Assembly (NCBI GenBank): GCA_003240855.1
Contig: QFNN01000078.1
Location: forward strand, 1 to 14,271
Direction of reading: 5' to 3'
DNA: 14,271 nucleotides
Source of the DNA: Sphingomonas sanxanigenens
GTDB lineage: Bacteria > Pseudomonadota > Alphaproteobacteria > Sphingomonadales > Sphingomonadaceae
A model generated the notes under the pieces. That model ran no database searches. It saw only the letters and a list, made by a program, of their open reading frames with translations, and was not told the DNA's origin. Each line of letters opens with the position of its first letter. Position 1 is the first letter of the stretch. The position numbers and the translations under genes were made by a program. Below, piece by piece: positions 1 through 6,501 of this stretch.

Positions 1-680
1 GCGGATCGATGCACATGTTCTCGGTCGAGCATAAATTCTATGGCGGCCACGGCATCGTCGGCGCGCAGGTGTCGCTCGGCACCGGGCTGGGCTTCGCGCA
101 CAAATATCGTGACGATGGGGGGCTCTGCCTCGCCTATTTCGGCGACGGCGCGGCCAACCAGGGCCAGGTCTATGAGAGCTTCAACATGGCCGAGTTGTGG
201 AAGCTCCCGATCATCTACGTGATCGAGAACAACCAGTACGCCATGGGCACTTCGGTCAATCGTTCGTCGGCCGAGGACCAGCTTTATCGGCGCGGCGAAA
301 GCTTCCGCATCCCCGGCATCCAGGTCGACGGCATGGACGTGCTCGCGGTGCGCGGCGCGGCGGAGGAAGCGCGCGAATGGGTGAAGGCCGGCAAGGGGCC
401 GATCCTGCTTGAGCTCAAGACCTATCGCTATCGCGGCCATTCGATGTCCGACCCGGCCAAATATCGCTCGCGCGAGGAAGTGCAGTCAGTGCGCGACAAG
501 TCCGACCCGATCGACCATGCCGGCCGCGAACTTCAGGCCATGGGCGTCAGCGAGGATGCGCTGAAGGATCTCGACAAGCAGATTCGCGCCATCGTTTCCG
601 AGGCTGCCGATTTCGCCGAAACCGCCCCCGAGCCGGCCCTGGCCGAACTCTACACCGACGTTCTGGTGGAAAATTACTGA
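1..680 (+). CDS. pdhA: Pyruvate dehydrogenase E1 component, alpha subunit (3' part; 5' end outside window)
   Basis: E1-alpha pairs with E1-beta (next gene) to decarboxylate pyruvate with thiamine diphosphate (TPP) and reductively acetylate a lipoyl group, in the cytoplasm. About 225 C-terminal residues are present; the frame is already open at base 3 and reads GSMHMFS, the usual family context, so the Met codon at 9 is internal and the true start lies upstream. The TPP/Mg motif opens with GDGAANQG at 141-164 and closes with the Asn pair in IENNQ at 228-233. The conserved active-site loop YRYRGHSMSDPAKYR follows near 423-467. The full family length is about 320-360 aa, so roughly a third is missing upstream. 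The TGA stop overlaps the pdhB ATG by one base (TGATG), which implies translational coupling. The identification is firm; a branched-chain or acetoin E1 is less likely given the E1-beta partner. Confidence 0.96.
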   Translation, partial: GSMHMFSVEHKFYGGHGIVGAQVSLGTGLGFAHKYRDDGGLCLAYFGDGAANQGQVYESFNMAELWKLPIIYVIENNQYAMGTSVNRSSAEDQLYRRGESFRIPGIQVDGMDVLAVRGAAEEAREWVKAGKGPILLELKTYRYRGHSMSDPAKYRSREEVQSVRDKSDPIDHAGRELQAMGVSEDALKDLDKQIRAIVSEAADFAETAPEPALAELYTDVLVENY

Positions 681-2077
681 TGTCGATCGAACTGAAGATG
701 CCCGCGCTTTCCCCAACGATGGAGGAAGGCACGCTCGCCAAGTGGCTGGTGAAAGAAGGCGACAGCGTCAAATCCGGCGACATTCTCGCCGAGATCGAGA
801 CGGACAAGGCGACGATGGAGTTCGAGGCCGTCGACGAAGGGACGATCGGCAAGATCCTCGTCCCCGAAGGCACCGACAATGTGAAGGTCGGCACCGTCAT
901 CGCGACGATGGCGGGCGAGGATGGCGAAACGGCGGCTCCGGCCGCTGCCCCGGCGCCTGAGGCTGCGCCGCAGCCGACGCTGGCCGCCGACGAAACCGGC
1001 ATCGATGCGCCGAAAAAGGCCGCATCGGGCACGTCGAACCTTGCGGGCGCCGCCAAGCCCAGCGTTTCCGATCCGGCCATTCCGGCTGGCACCGAGATGG
1101 TTCGCCTGACGGTGCGTGAGGCGTTGCGCGATGCGATGGCCGAGGAAATGCGCGCCGACGGCCGTATCTTCGTGATGGGCGAGGAAGTGGCGGAATATCA
1201 GGGCGCCTACAAGGTCACGCAGGGCCTGCTCGACGAGTTCGGCGCGAAGCGCGTCATCGACACGCCGATCACCGAATATGGTTTTGCCGGCGTCGGCACG
1301 GGCGCGGCGATGGGCGGCCTGCGCCCCATCATCGAGTTCATGACGTTCAACTTCGCCATGCAGGCGATCGACCACATCATCAACTCGGCGGCCAAGACCA
1401 ACTATATGTCGGGCGGCCAGATGCGCTGCCCGATCGTGTTCCGCGGGCCGAACGGCGCGGCCAGCCGCGTGGGCGCGCAGCACAGCCAGAATTACGCGCC
1501 CTGGTATTCGGCGGTGCCCGGCCTCGTCGTGATCGCGCCTTATGACGCGGCCGATGCCAAGGGCCTGCTGAAGGCGGCGATCCGCAGCCAGGATCCGGTC
1601 GTGTTCCTTGAGAACGAACTGCTCTACGGCCGCAGCTTTGACGTTCCCAAGCTTGACGACTATGTCCTGCCGATCGGCAAGGCGCGGATCATGCGCGAGG
1701 GCAAGGACGTGACGCTGGTCAGCTATTCGATCGGCGTGGGCGTTGCGCTCGAAGCCGCGGAGACGCTGGCGGCGGAAGGCATCGACGCCGAGGTGATCGA
1801 CCTGCGCACGCTGCGGCCGCTCGACAAGGATACGGTGCTCAAGTCGCTCGCCAAGACCAATCGCATGGTCGTGGTCGAGGAGGGCTGGCCGACCTGCTCG
1901 ATCTCGTCGGAAATTATCGCTATCGCGATGACCGAGGGCTTCGACGATCTCGATGCGCCGGTGCTGCGCGTGACCGACGAGGATGTGCCGCTGCCTTATG
2001 CGGCGAACCTCGAAAAGCTGGCGCTGATCGACGCGGATCGCGTGGTGAAGGCGGCGAAGGCGGTCTGCTACCGCTGA
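680..2077 (+). CDS. pdhB: Pyruvate dehydrogenase E1 component, beta subunit with N-terminal lipoyl domain
   Basis: A 465-aa E1-beta subunit of pyruvate dehydrogenase. Residues 1-78 form a biotinyl/lipoyl domain with the lipoylation motif ETDKAT, Lys43 being the predicted lipoyl-lysine. Residues about 80-140 are an Ala/Pro-rich flexible linker. Residues about 141-465 are the transketolase-like E1-beta body: GEEVAEYQGAYK at 167-178 carries the glutamate that activates the TPP pyrimidine ring, followed by the conserved DTPITEYGFAG and GPNGAASRVGAQHSQ stretches. An ordinary E1-beta is about 325 aa; the extra 140 aa are the lipoyl arm. Such fusions are known in some alphaproteobacteria, including Zymomonas mobilis and rhizobia. 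The ATG overlaps the pdhA stop, with GGTGGAAA upstream as a plausible ribosome binding site. E2 and E3 genes are not in the window; the next gene is convergent, so the operon ends here. Confidence 0.96.
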   Translation: MSIELKMPALSPTMEEGTLAKWLVKEGDSVKSGDILAEIETDKATMEFEAVDEGTIGKILVPEGTDNVKVGTVIATMAGEDGETAAPAAAPAPEAAPQPTLAADETGIDAPKKAASGTSNLAGAAKPSVSDPAIPAGTEMVRLTVREALRDAMAEEMRADGRIFVMGEEVAEYQGAYKVTQGLLDEFGAKRVIDTPITEYGFAGVGTGAAMGGLRPIIEFMTFNFAMQAIDHIINSAAKTNYMSGGQMRCPIVFRGPNGAASRVGAQHSQNYAPWYSAVPGLVVIAPYDAADAKGLLKAAIRSQDPVVFLENELLYGRSFDVPKLDDYVLPIGKARIMREGKDVTLVSYSIGVGVALEAAETLAAEGIDAEVIDLRTLRPLDKDTVLKSLAKTNRMVVVEEGWPTCSISSEIIAIAMTEGFDDLDAPVLRVTDEDVPLPYAANLEKLALIDADRVVKAAKAVCYR

Positions 2078-2090
2078 ACGGCGTTCGCGG

Positions 2091-2115
2091 GCGGGGGTGC
2101 AGGATGCGCCCCCGC
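2091..2115. terminator. Hairpin between convergent pdhB and TadE-like B genes
   Basis: GCGGGGGTGC, loop AGGAT, then GCGCCCCCGC: a 10-bp stem with one G-T wobble and a 5-nt loop. It starts 13 bases past the pdhB stop and ends 4 bases before the stop of the convergent gene, so it could end transcription from both sides. No T-run follows on either strand, so a classical intrinsic terminator is not proven. Confidence 0.55.
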
Positions 2116-2119
2116 TCGT

Positions 2120-2857
2120 TCAGGTCGTATATTTGTCGCAGGTCATCGCCGATTCCTTCGGCGACGGATTCCAGACCCCGCCGGCGGCATCACCGCCGGC
2201 CGCAGTCGCCTTGTAGGGCGTGGCCTGATCGAGGTCGCGTTTGTCGCGGACGACGAAAGACGCAATATACTGAATCTTCGGCTGGCCGACGAGCCACTCG
2301 GCGATGATCGGTTTATAATCGTAATTGATCTCGACGAACATCACCGCGCTGAGCGGGGGGGCCTGCACGACCCCGCCCGTCGGCCCCATGCCCGGCACGC
2401 CATTGCCGGCCAGCCCGTCTCCGCCCTTGCCGTAGGATGAGTCGTAACCCGCGCCTTTTTTCATCCCAAGGCAGCGTTGCCAGTGAATCCATTGCCCGCC
2501 ATCCTTGTTTACCTCGAGGCTGGACAAGGTGATGCGCGCGCGATTGGCGAGATCCAGATTGGCGTCCTGCAGGCGGGCGCCCTGGAAAATGTCGTTGATG
2601 TCAGCTTCGCGGATCTGCTGGGTGTTGAGCGTGCTGGTGACGCCGACGCGCGAGGCGTTGTCGGCAAGGGCAAGCGCGATCTGGCTGATGCGCAGGTTGG
2701 TCTGCGCGAGATTGGCGATCTCAAGCCCGTACATGCCGACGCCGATCAGGATCGGCAGCGAATAGCCGAACTCGATCAGCGCGACGGCGCTCGTTTCGCG
2801 CCGCAGGCGGCCGGTTTCCCTGCGCATCGCGCGCAGCAAGGGGCGGATCAATTGCAT
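2120..2857 (-). CDS. TadE-like minor pilin-family protein B (third gene of tad operon)
   Basis: A 245-aa protein of the TadE/TadG-like family, membrane-anchored pseudopilin-like components of Tad (Flp) pilus systems. The first 25 residues are rich in Arg and positively charged, followed by a single hydrophobic segment at about 26-48 containing the TadE signature ALIEFGYSLPILI with its conserved Glu29. The rest (50-245) should be extracytoplasmic; it includes a Gly/Pro-rich low-complexity stretch at about 136-168 and Cys129 and Cys240. A run of seven C on the coding strand (2355-2361) lies in this stretch. The ATG at 2857 lies 10 bases inside the previous gene, with GGTGG upstream. This makes it the distal gene of a tightly packed operon. 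It could equally be called TadF-like; the exact role in the pilus cannot be read from sequence. Confidence 0.85.
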   Translation of the reverse strand: MQLIRPLLRAMRRETGRLRRETSAVALIEFGYSLPILIGVGMYGLEIANLAQTNLRISQIALALADNASRVGVTSTLNTQQIREADINDIFQGARLQDANLDLANRARITLSSLEVNKDGGQWIHWQRCLGMKKGAGYDSSYGKGGDGLAGNGVPGMGPTGGVVQAPPLSAVMFVEINYDYKPIIAEWLVGQPKIQYIASFVVRDKRDLDQATPYKATAAGGDAAGGVWNPSPKESAMTCDKYTT

Positions 2858-3438
2858 CGCGTCACCACCGTCGGCTGATATTGGGTCGAATAGGGCTGGT
2901 TCTTGAGCACTGTCTGGGCGACCAGCGTCTGGGTCGATGACCAGCCGAGCAGGCCCGCCATCGGAAAGATGCGGGGATAGGTCGCGGTCACCTGATAGAC
3001 GACGATATCGTCAGCGCCGCCAAGGCCTGCCTTGCCTGGATCGACGTCCCACTGGCCGTTGCCGTTCACATCATCATAACATTCGCCGGGATCGCGAACG
3101 CCGTTCTTGTTGGTATCGGTGAACTTCTCGGGCTTGATGTTCGAGAAGGTGGTGTAGCTTTTGCGGATCGGCTTGACGTCCGCCGAAGGCGCCACGCGAT
3201 GGACGGCGTCGATCACCGCCTGATCGATCGCGTCGATATTGGTGCTCGCGCTTTCCAGCGTCGCATCGCGCGCCGCCTTCTGCACTGCGCCTTCGAGCAT
3301 CGACTGCGTGTAGGATTGGTAGGCGAGGTCGCTGAGCCCGAGGATCATCAGGCACAGCACCGGCGCGACAATGCCGAACTCGATCGCGGTGACGCCGCGG
3401 CGATCGCCGACGAGGGGATGAAGCGGGTTCTTGCTCAT
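2848..3438 (-). CDS. TadE-like minor pilin-family protein A with calcium-type loops (second gene of tad operon)
   Basis: A 196-aa TadE-family protein. The reading frame is open further upstream (to 3540), but the ATG at 3438 is chosen because it overlaps the tadG stop as ATGA and puts the short basic N-terminus (MSKNPLHPLVGDRRG) just before the TadE signature VTAIEFGIVAPVLCL, with conserved Glu20. One membrane segment spans about 17-37; the remainder should lie outside the inner membrane. Residues 108-119 read DTNKNGVRDPGE, a good match to DxNxNGxxDxxE calcium loops, and 123-133 (DVNGNGQWDVD) looks like a second, partial one. A single Cys lies between them (Cys120) and another near the C-terminus (Cys195). 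Family assignment is secure; calcium binding is inferred. Confidence 0.88.
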   Translation of the reverse strand: MSKNPLHPLVGDRRGVTAIEFGIVAPVLCLMILGLSDLAYQSYTQSMLEGAVQKAARDATLESASTNIDAIDQAVIDAVHRVAPSADVKPIRKSYTTFSNIKPEKFTDTNKNGVRDPGECYDDVNGNGQWDVDPGKAGLGGADDIVVYQVTATYPRIFPMAGLLGWSSTQTLVAQTVLKNQPYSTQYQPTVVTRCN

Positions 3439-5225
3439 TTCGACAGCCTCAACTCGGCGATCTGCGACGCGATCGTCTTGAAGGCGTTCTTCAGCGCCGT
3501 ATCGTCGGCGGCGTAGAAAGCCTTGTTGGGCGATGCGCAATTTTGCAGTTCGGTGGTCATCGTCTGGGCGTAGGCGACGACCCAGATCGTGATATTCTTC
3601 GACTTGGCTTCCTCGCAGATCGTCGAGAAGCGGGCGTTGTGCCGGTCTTTCTGATCGGTTTGCGATGTCGCACCCACGCGTCCGTCGAGCTGTTCATAGC
3701 CGTACAGTCCGTAGATCGTCATGTTGGGCGCCATATCGCCGTCGGTCATGAACACGATATTGCGGTTGGGGGGATTGCGGTTCGGCCAGGCCGCCGTGTC
3801 CGTCGCGTAAGGCCCGGTCGGCGAGATGAAGCGCGATCCCCAGAGCATGCCGACGTCGTGATAGGTGCCGCCGATCACATGGAGGCTGTTGACGTAGCTG
3901 CTCACCTCTGATGCGGTCATCGTGCGCAGCCGCTGGGCCTGCTGCCCGCAGGTGACATAGCCCGATTGCATGTTGGCGGTGGAAGCAGGCGAGCTGTTGG
4001 TTGCCGTGGTATCCTGCGGCGTGCTGCTGCGGGCATAGATCAGTTCGGGCCACATCGGGCGCCAGCGCGTCGCATAGGAGGTAGGCGCCAGGTCGATGTC
4101 GAGATCCGACGGCAGCGCGCTCAGGCTGAACGAGGTGGAGGCGGTAGTCGGCCGTTCCTCGATGCAGCCCTGCCAGATGTTTTTCGAGCCGTCGGTCATC
4201 GCCGGATTGGTGACGGCGAGACCCGCGACGAAGTTCGTCACGTCAACGGATTCCTGCTGGTATCGCCAGCTCTGCGCATAGGTCGTTTCGCTATAGCTGC
4301 ATTTGCCGCCGCCATTGGACGACCAGTTTGTCGATCGGCGAGAGGTCGCAGGAAGCCCGGTGGCCGGCGTGCGGCTGTAATTATATGTGCCGGGATTCTG
4401 GTTGCAGGCCGTCTGGCTGACATTGTTGGCGGTGTAGTTGCTGGTGGACTGCCCTTCGCCGTTGGGGTGGCGGGACTGGTAGGTATAGTTCCCCGTGATC
4501 ATGTGGCTGCTGGGGATGATGTAACCGACGTTGACCGTGGAGGTGTATGGCACAAAGCCGAACCTGAGGTGCGTTGAAGCATCCGCGGCGCTGGTCAGCG
4601 TCGTATAGAAATCATTTACCGCCTGTCGCAGCGCGACGATCTTCGACGTCGACTTTTCCTGCAGATAATAGCGCGTTCCGGACGGAGTGCTGTAGGCGAT
4701 CTGGGTCTGGCTGCAGCTCGATTCGGACGCCGCGCAGGCCATCGACCCCGTGGTGTCGAGCACGAACATGACATCGACGTCCGCAACCTCGAGCCGCGCC
4801 TGGCAGTTGACGTTGAGCGTGACGGCCTGCTGGCCAAAGGCCTGCATGACGACCATCGGGACCGTGGCCGTCGCAGTTCCGGAAATCTGTCCATCGACGG
4901 TGGTCTGCGGCGTGAAACTCACGCTGCGCGTGCTGAACCAGCCCTGCTGGAAATTATTCTTGAAGAAGTTTTGCGCCTGCGTCTGCGCATTGGCGTCGAA
5001 AGTGGAGTCGACCATGAACTTGCGGCCGGCGAGCGCGCCGGCGTCGCAGGCCTGCTGGAGACGGACCTTGACGACATAAAGGCGCGCCATGTCGACCGCC
5101 GAACCCGCGAGCGCCGTGAGCGGCATCAGCGCGGCGGCGACGATGACGAGCGTATTGCCGGCCGTGTCAAACGCCAGCCGCCCGAGCGAGCGCCCGCGCC
5201 CCCTGATCATCCATCCGCTTGCCAT
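3435..5225 (-). CDS. tadG: TadG-like pilus-associated protein with VWA domain (first gene of tad operon)
   Basis: A 596-aa protein of the TadG family. N-terminal residues about 15-70 are the TadE/TadG membrane module: a basic patch, a hydrophobic segment at about 24-42, then the SAVDMARLYVVKVRLQQACDAGALAG stretch typical of the family. A von Willebrand factor A domain starts near 148 with FVLDTTGSM, giving the metal-site residues Asp157, Thr159 and Ser161; the later FMTDGD (Asp495) supplies another likely metal ligand. Between them lie over 300 residues, much more than in a simple VWA fold, with a Ser/Thr/Asn/Tyr-rich, Cys-containing insertion at about 245-335. At least eight Cys in the exported part suggest disulfides. 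The start at 5225 is chosen because GGGGTGG lies upstream; ATG at 5210 is possible, and a TTG at 5282 seems too far. The stop overlaps the next start (ATGA). Confidence 0.88.
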   Translation of the reverse strand: MASGWMIRGRGRSLGRLAFDTAGNTLVIVAAALMPLTALAGSAVDMARLYVVKVRLQQACDAGALAGRKFMVDSTFDANAQTQAQNFFKNNFQQGWFSTRSVSFTPQTTVDGQISGTATATVPMVVMQAFGQQAVTLNVNCQARLEVADVDVMFVLDTTGSMACAASESSCSQTQIAYSTPSGTRYYLQEKSTSKIVALRQAVNDFYTTLTSAADASTHLRFGFVPYTSTVNVGYIIPSSHMITGNYTYQSRHPNGEGQSTSNYTANNVSQTACNQNPGTYNYSRTPATGLPATSRRSTNWSSNGGGKCSYSETTYAQSWRYQQESVDVTNFVAGLAVTNPAMTDGSKNIWQGCIEERPTTASTSFSLSALPSDLDIDLAPTSYATRWRPMWPELIYARSSTPQDTTATNSSPASTANMQSGYVTCGQQAQRLRTMTASEVSSYVNSLHVIGGTYHDVGMLWGSRFISPTGPYATDTAAWPNRNPPNRNIVFMTDGDMAPNMTIYGLYGYEQLDGRVGATSQTDQKDRHNARFSTICEEAKSKNITIWVVAYAQTMTTELQNCASPNKAFYAADDTALKNAFKTIASQIAELRLSK

Positions 5226-5244
5226 GCAGTCCACCCCAATCCAT

Positions 5245-5260
5245 GGAGGCAGGCGCCTCC
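5245..5260 (-). promoter_or_regulatory. Inverted repeat in the tadG leader
   Basis: GGAGGC, AGGC, GCCTCC on the plus strand is a perfect 6-bp inverted repeat with a 4-base loop. It lies 20 bases before the chosen tadG start, so if transcribed it would fold at the 5' end of the message. No regulator can be named; it may also be a chance GC-rich repeat. Confidence 0.3.
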
Positions 5261-5308
5261 GCAGTGGATGCTCATGCAGCAAACACAGCTAATGTCCGTT
5301 GAAGCGGC

Positions 5309-5316
5309 AGGGTTAA
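5309..5316 (-). promoter_or_regulatory. Candidate CtrA-type half-site upstream of tadG
   Basis: On the minus strand this reads TTAACCCT, one base from the CtrA half-site TTAACCAT known in alphaproteobacteria, where CtrA controls pilus genes in Caulobacter. It lies 84-91 bases upstream of tadG, in the 116-base gap shared with the divergent synthase-like gene. No second half-site at the canonical spacing is visible, so this is a weak candidate. Confidence 0.25.
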
Positions 5317-5341
5317 CGCGCCTTTTGCCTTGTTGGTGGTC

Positions 5342-6007
5342 ATGCCAGTCGAATCAATGATTTATGATCCGGATCGTGCGCTTGCGCTGGTTTATGCGCC
5401 AGCCGCGGCGCGGGCGGCGCTCGCAACGTTGTGGCGACTCGACGAGGCGCTGGCGCAGGTGGTGCGGACGACCAGCGAACCACTGGTCGGGCGTATGCGG
5501 CTGACATGGTGGCATGACGCGCTGCTGGCGCTTGCGGAGAAGCCCGCGCCTGCCGAGCCGCTGTTGCGCGACGTGGAGGCGCATTTGAAGCCGCACATAA
5601 GGCTGGAACGGCTGGCGCCGCTGATCGACGGTTGGGAAGCGTTGCTCGATCCGCTGCCGCTGGCGGCTGATGCGATCGCCGATCATGCGGCGGGTCGGGG
5701 CGAAGCGATGTTCGCGGTTGCGGTTGACCTGCTCGGCGGGTCGCGGGAGGCGCGGTTCATCGAGGCCGGGCGGCTTTGGGCCCTGGCCGATCTGGCGGGG
5801 CATGTCAGCGACCCGGAAACGGCGGAGCGGGCGCGGCAGGCGGGACGTGCGGCGATTGCGGGCCTGCCCCGTCGCTGGCCGCGTCATCTGCGCGCGATAG
5901 GGGCGCTGGCCGTGCTGGCGCGGGGCGATCTGGAAGGCAAGGGGCGGCCGCGCGGATCGCCTGCGCGGACCCTGCGCGCGTTGGGGCATCGCCTCTCCGG
6001 CTATTGA
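5342..6007 (+). CDS. Squalene/phytoene-synthase-like family protein, degenerate active site
   Basis: A 221-aa, all-alpha, Ala/Leu/Arg-rich protein. The block EPLVGRMRLTWWHDALLAL near residues 44-62 closely resembles the 'P-x-x-G-x-M-R-L-x-W-W-x-D-A-L' signature of squalene/phytoene-synthase-family proteins, in particular the NDUFAF6-like branch. The first aspartate-rich motif (DxxxD) expected of true synthases is absent, and only a weak acidic patch (DLAGHVSD) appears later, so prenyl-diphosphate condensation is doubtful. NDUFAF6 relatives act in respiratory complex I assembly, but that role is only an analogy here. The length is below the usual 260-300 aa. The start at 5342 has GGTGG upstream; ATG at 5357 is an alternative, and the frame also opens at a TTG at 5330. 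No carotenoid or hopanoid genes are adjacent. Confidence 0.72.
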   Translation: MPVESMIYDPDRALALVYAPAAARAALATLWRLDEALAQVVRTTSEPLVGRMRLTWWHDALLALAEKPAPAEPLLRDVEAHLKPHIRLERLAPLIDGWEALLDPLPLAADAIADHAAGRGEAMFAVAVDLLGGSREARFIEAGRLWALADLAGHVSDPETAERARQAGRAAIAGLPRRWPRHLRAIGALAVLARGDLEGKGRPRGSPARTLRALGHRLSGY

Positions 6008-6042
6008 GTGCTAGCCTTCCGCTTGCACGGGCGGAGGGGGCT

Positions 6043-6501
6043 ATGGGGCGTTTCCTGGCGGGGGTCGCATCGGCGCTGTTGCTGGCGGCGGCGGGTTTTT
6101 TCTGGTGGCAGGGCAAGGGGGGGGACGGCGCTCTGGCGATCCCGCCGGCGCGGGACGTCGCGCTTGCCGAACCCGGCCTGCCGACCCCGCCCGAGGCCGA
6201 CGAACGGACGCGCGAGCAGAAGCGCTTCGATCGTTATGACAAGGATCGGAGCGAAGGCGTTTCGCGCGAAGAATATCTCGCCAATCGGCGCAAGGCCTTC
6301 GCGCGGCTCGATGCCGACGGCGACGGCAAACTCAGCTTCGACGAATGGGCGAAGAAAACGACGGACAAGTTCGCCCTCGCCGACGCGGACAAATCAGGGG
6401 TGCTGACGCGGGCCGAGTTCGCGACGACGCGCGTCGTGCGCAAGACGCCTGTCCGCCGCGATTGCCCGCCTGAAAAACCGGCCGAAGCCGATGAAAGCTA
6501 A
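6043..6501 (+). CDS. Membrane-anchored EF-hand calcium-binding protein
   Basis: A 152-aa protein with an N-terminal signal anchor (hydrophobic residues 4-22, ending in Trp-Trp) and a periplasmic EF-hand domain. Three 12-residue loops are visible: DKDRSEGVSREE at 66-77 (position 6 is Glu, not Gly), DADGDGKLSFDE at 90-101 (canonical), and DADKSGVLTRAE at 114-125 (canonical). A Pro-rich linker at 33-52 joins anchor and domain. The start at 6043 is set by the strong GGAGG seven bases upstream; the frame is open further upstream but reads as the shadow of the previous gene. A G8 tract at 6117-6124 lies just after the anchor, and the frame is intact across it. It probably binds calcium, acting as a sensor or buffer; a partner is not apparent. 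The gene follows the synthase-like gene by 35 bases and may be co-transcribed. Its stop overlaps the trmFO stop. Confidence 0.85.
   Translation: MGRFLAGVASALLLAAAGFFWWQGKGGDGALAIPPARDVALAEPGLPTPPEADERTREQKRFDRYDKDRSEGVSREEYLANRRKAFARLDADGDGKLSFDEWAKKTTDKFALADADKSGVLTRAEFATTRVVRKTPVRRDCPPEKPAEADES

Noticed and set aside
674..1483. A 269-codon minus-strand frame inside pdhB.
   Set aside because: Shadow of pdhB; composition is Arg/His/Asp-rich and no family is recognisable.
3439..3540. Extended start for TadE-like A at 3540.
   Set aside because: The extension overlaps the tadG coding end in another frame; the ATGA overlap at 3435-3438 and the family N-terminus favour 3438.
3966..4577. A 203-codon plus-strand frame opposite tadG.
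   Set aside because: Gly/Arg/Val-rich shadow translation with no motif; tadG on the minus strand explains the region.
2120..5225. Possible horizontally acquired island.
   Set aside because: No IS, integrase, tRNA junction or repeat borders it, and base composition differs only mildly, within the low-complexity part of tadG.
5776..6042. Extended start for the EF-hand gene at 5776.
   Set aside because: The extension is Gly/Ala/Arg-rich and overlaps the synthase-like gene; GGAGG plus a signal anchor support 6043.
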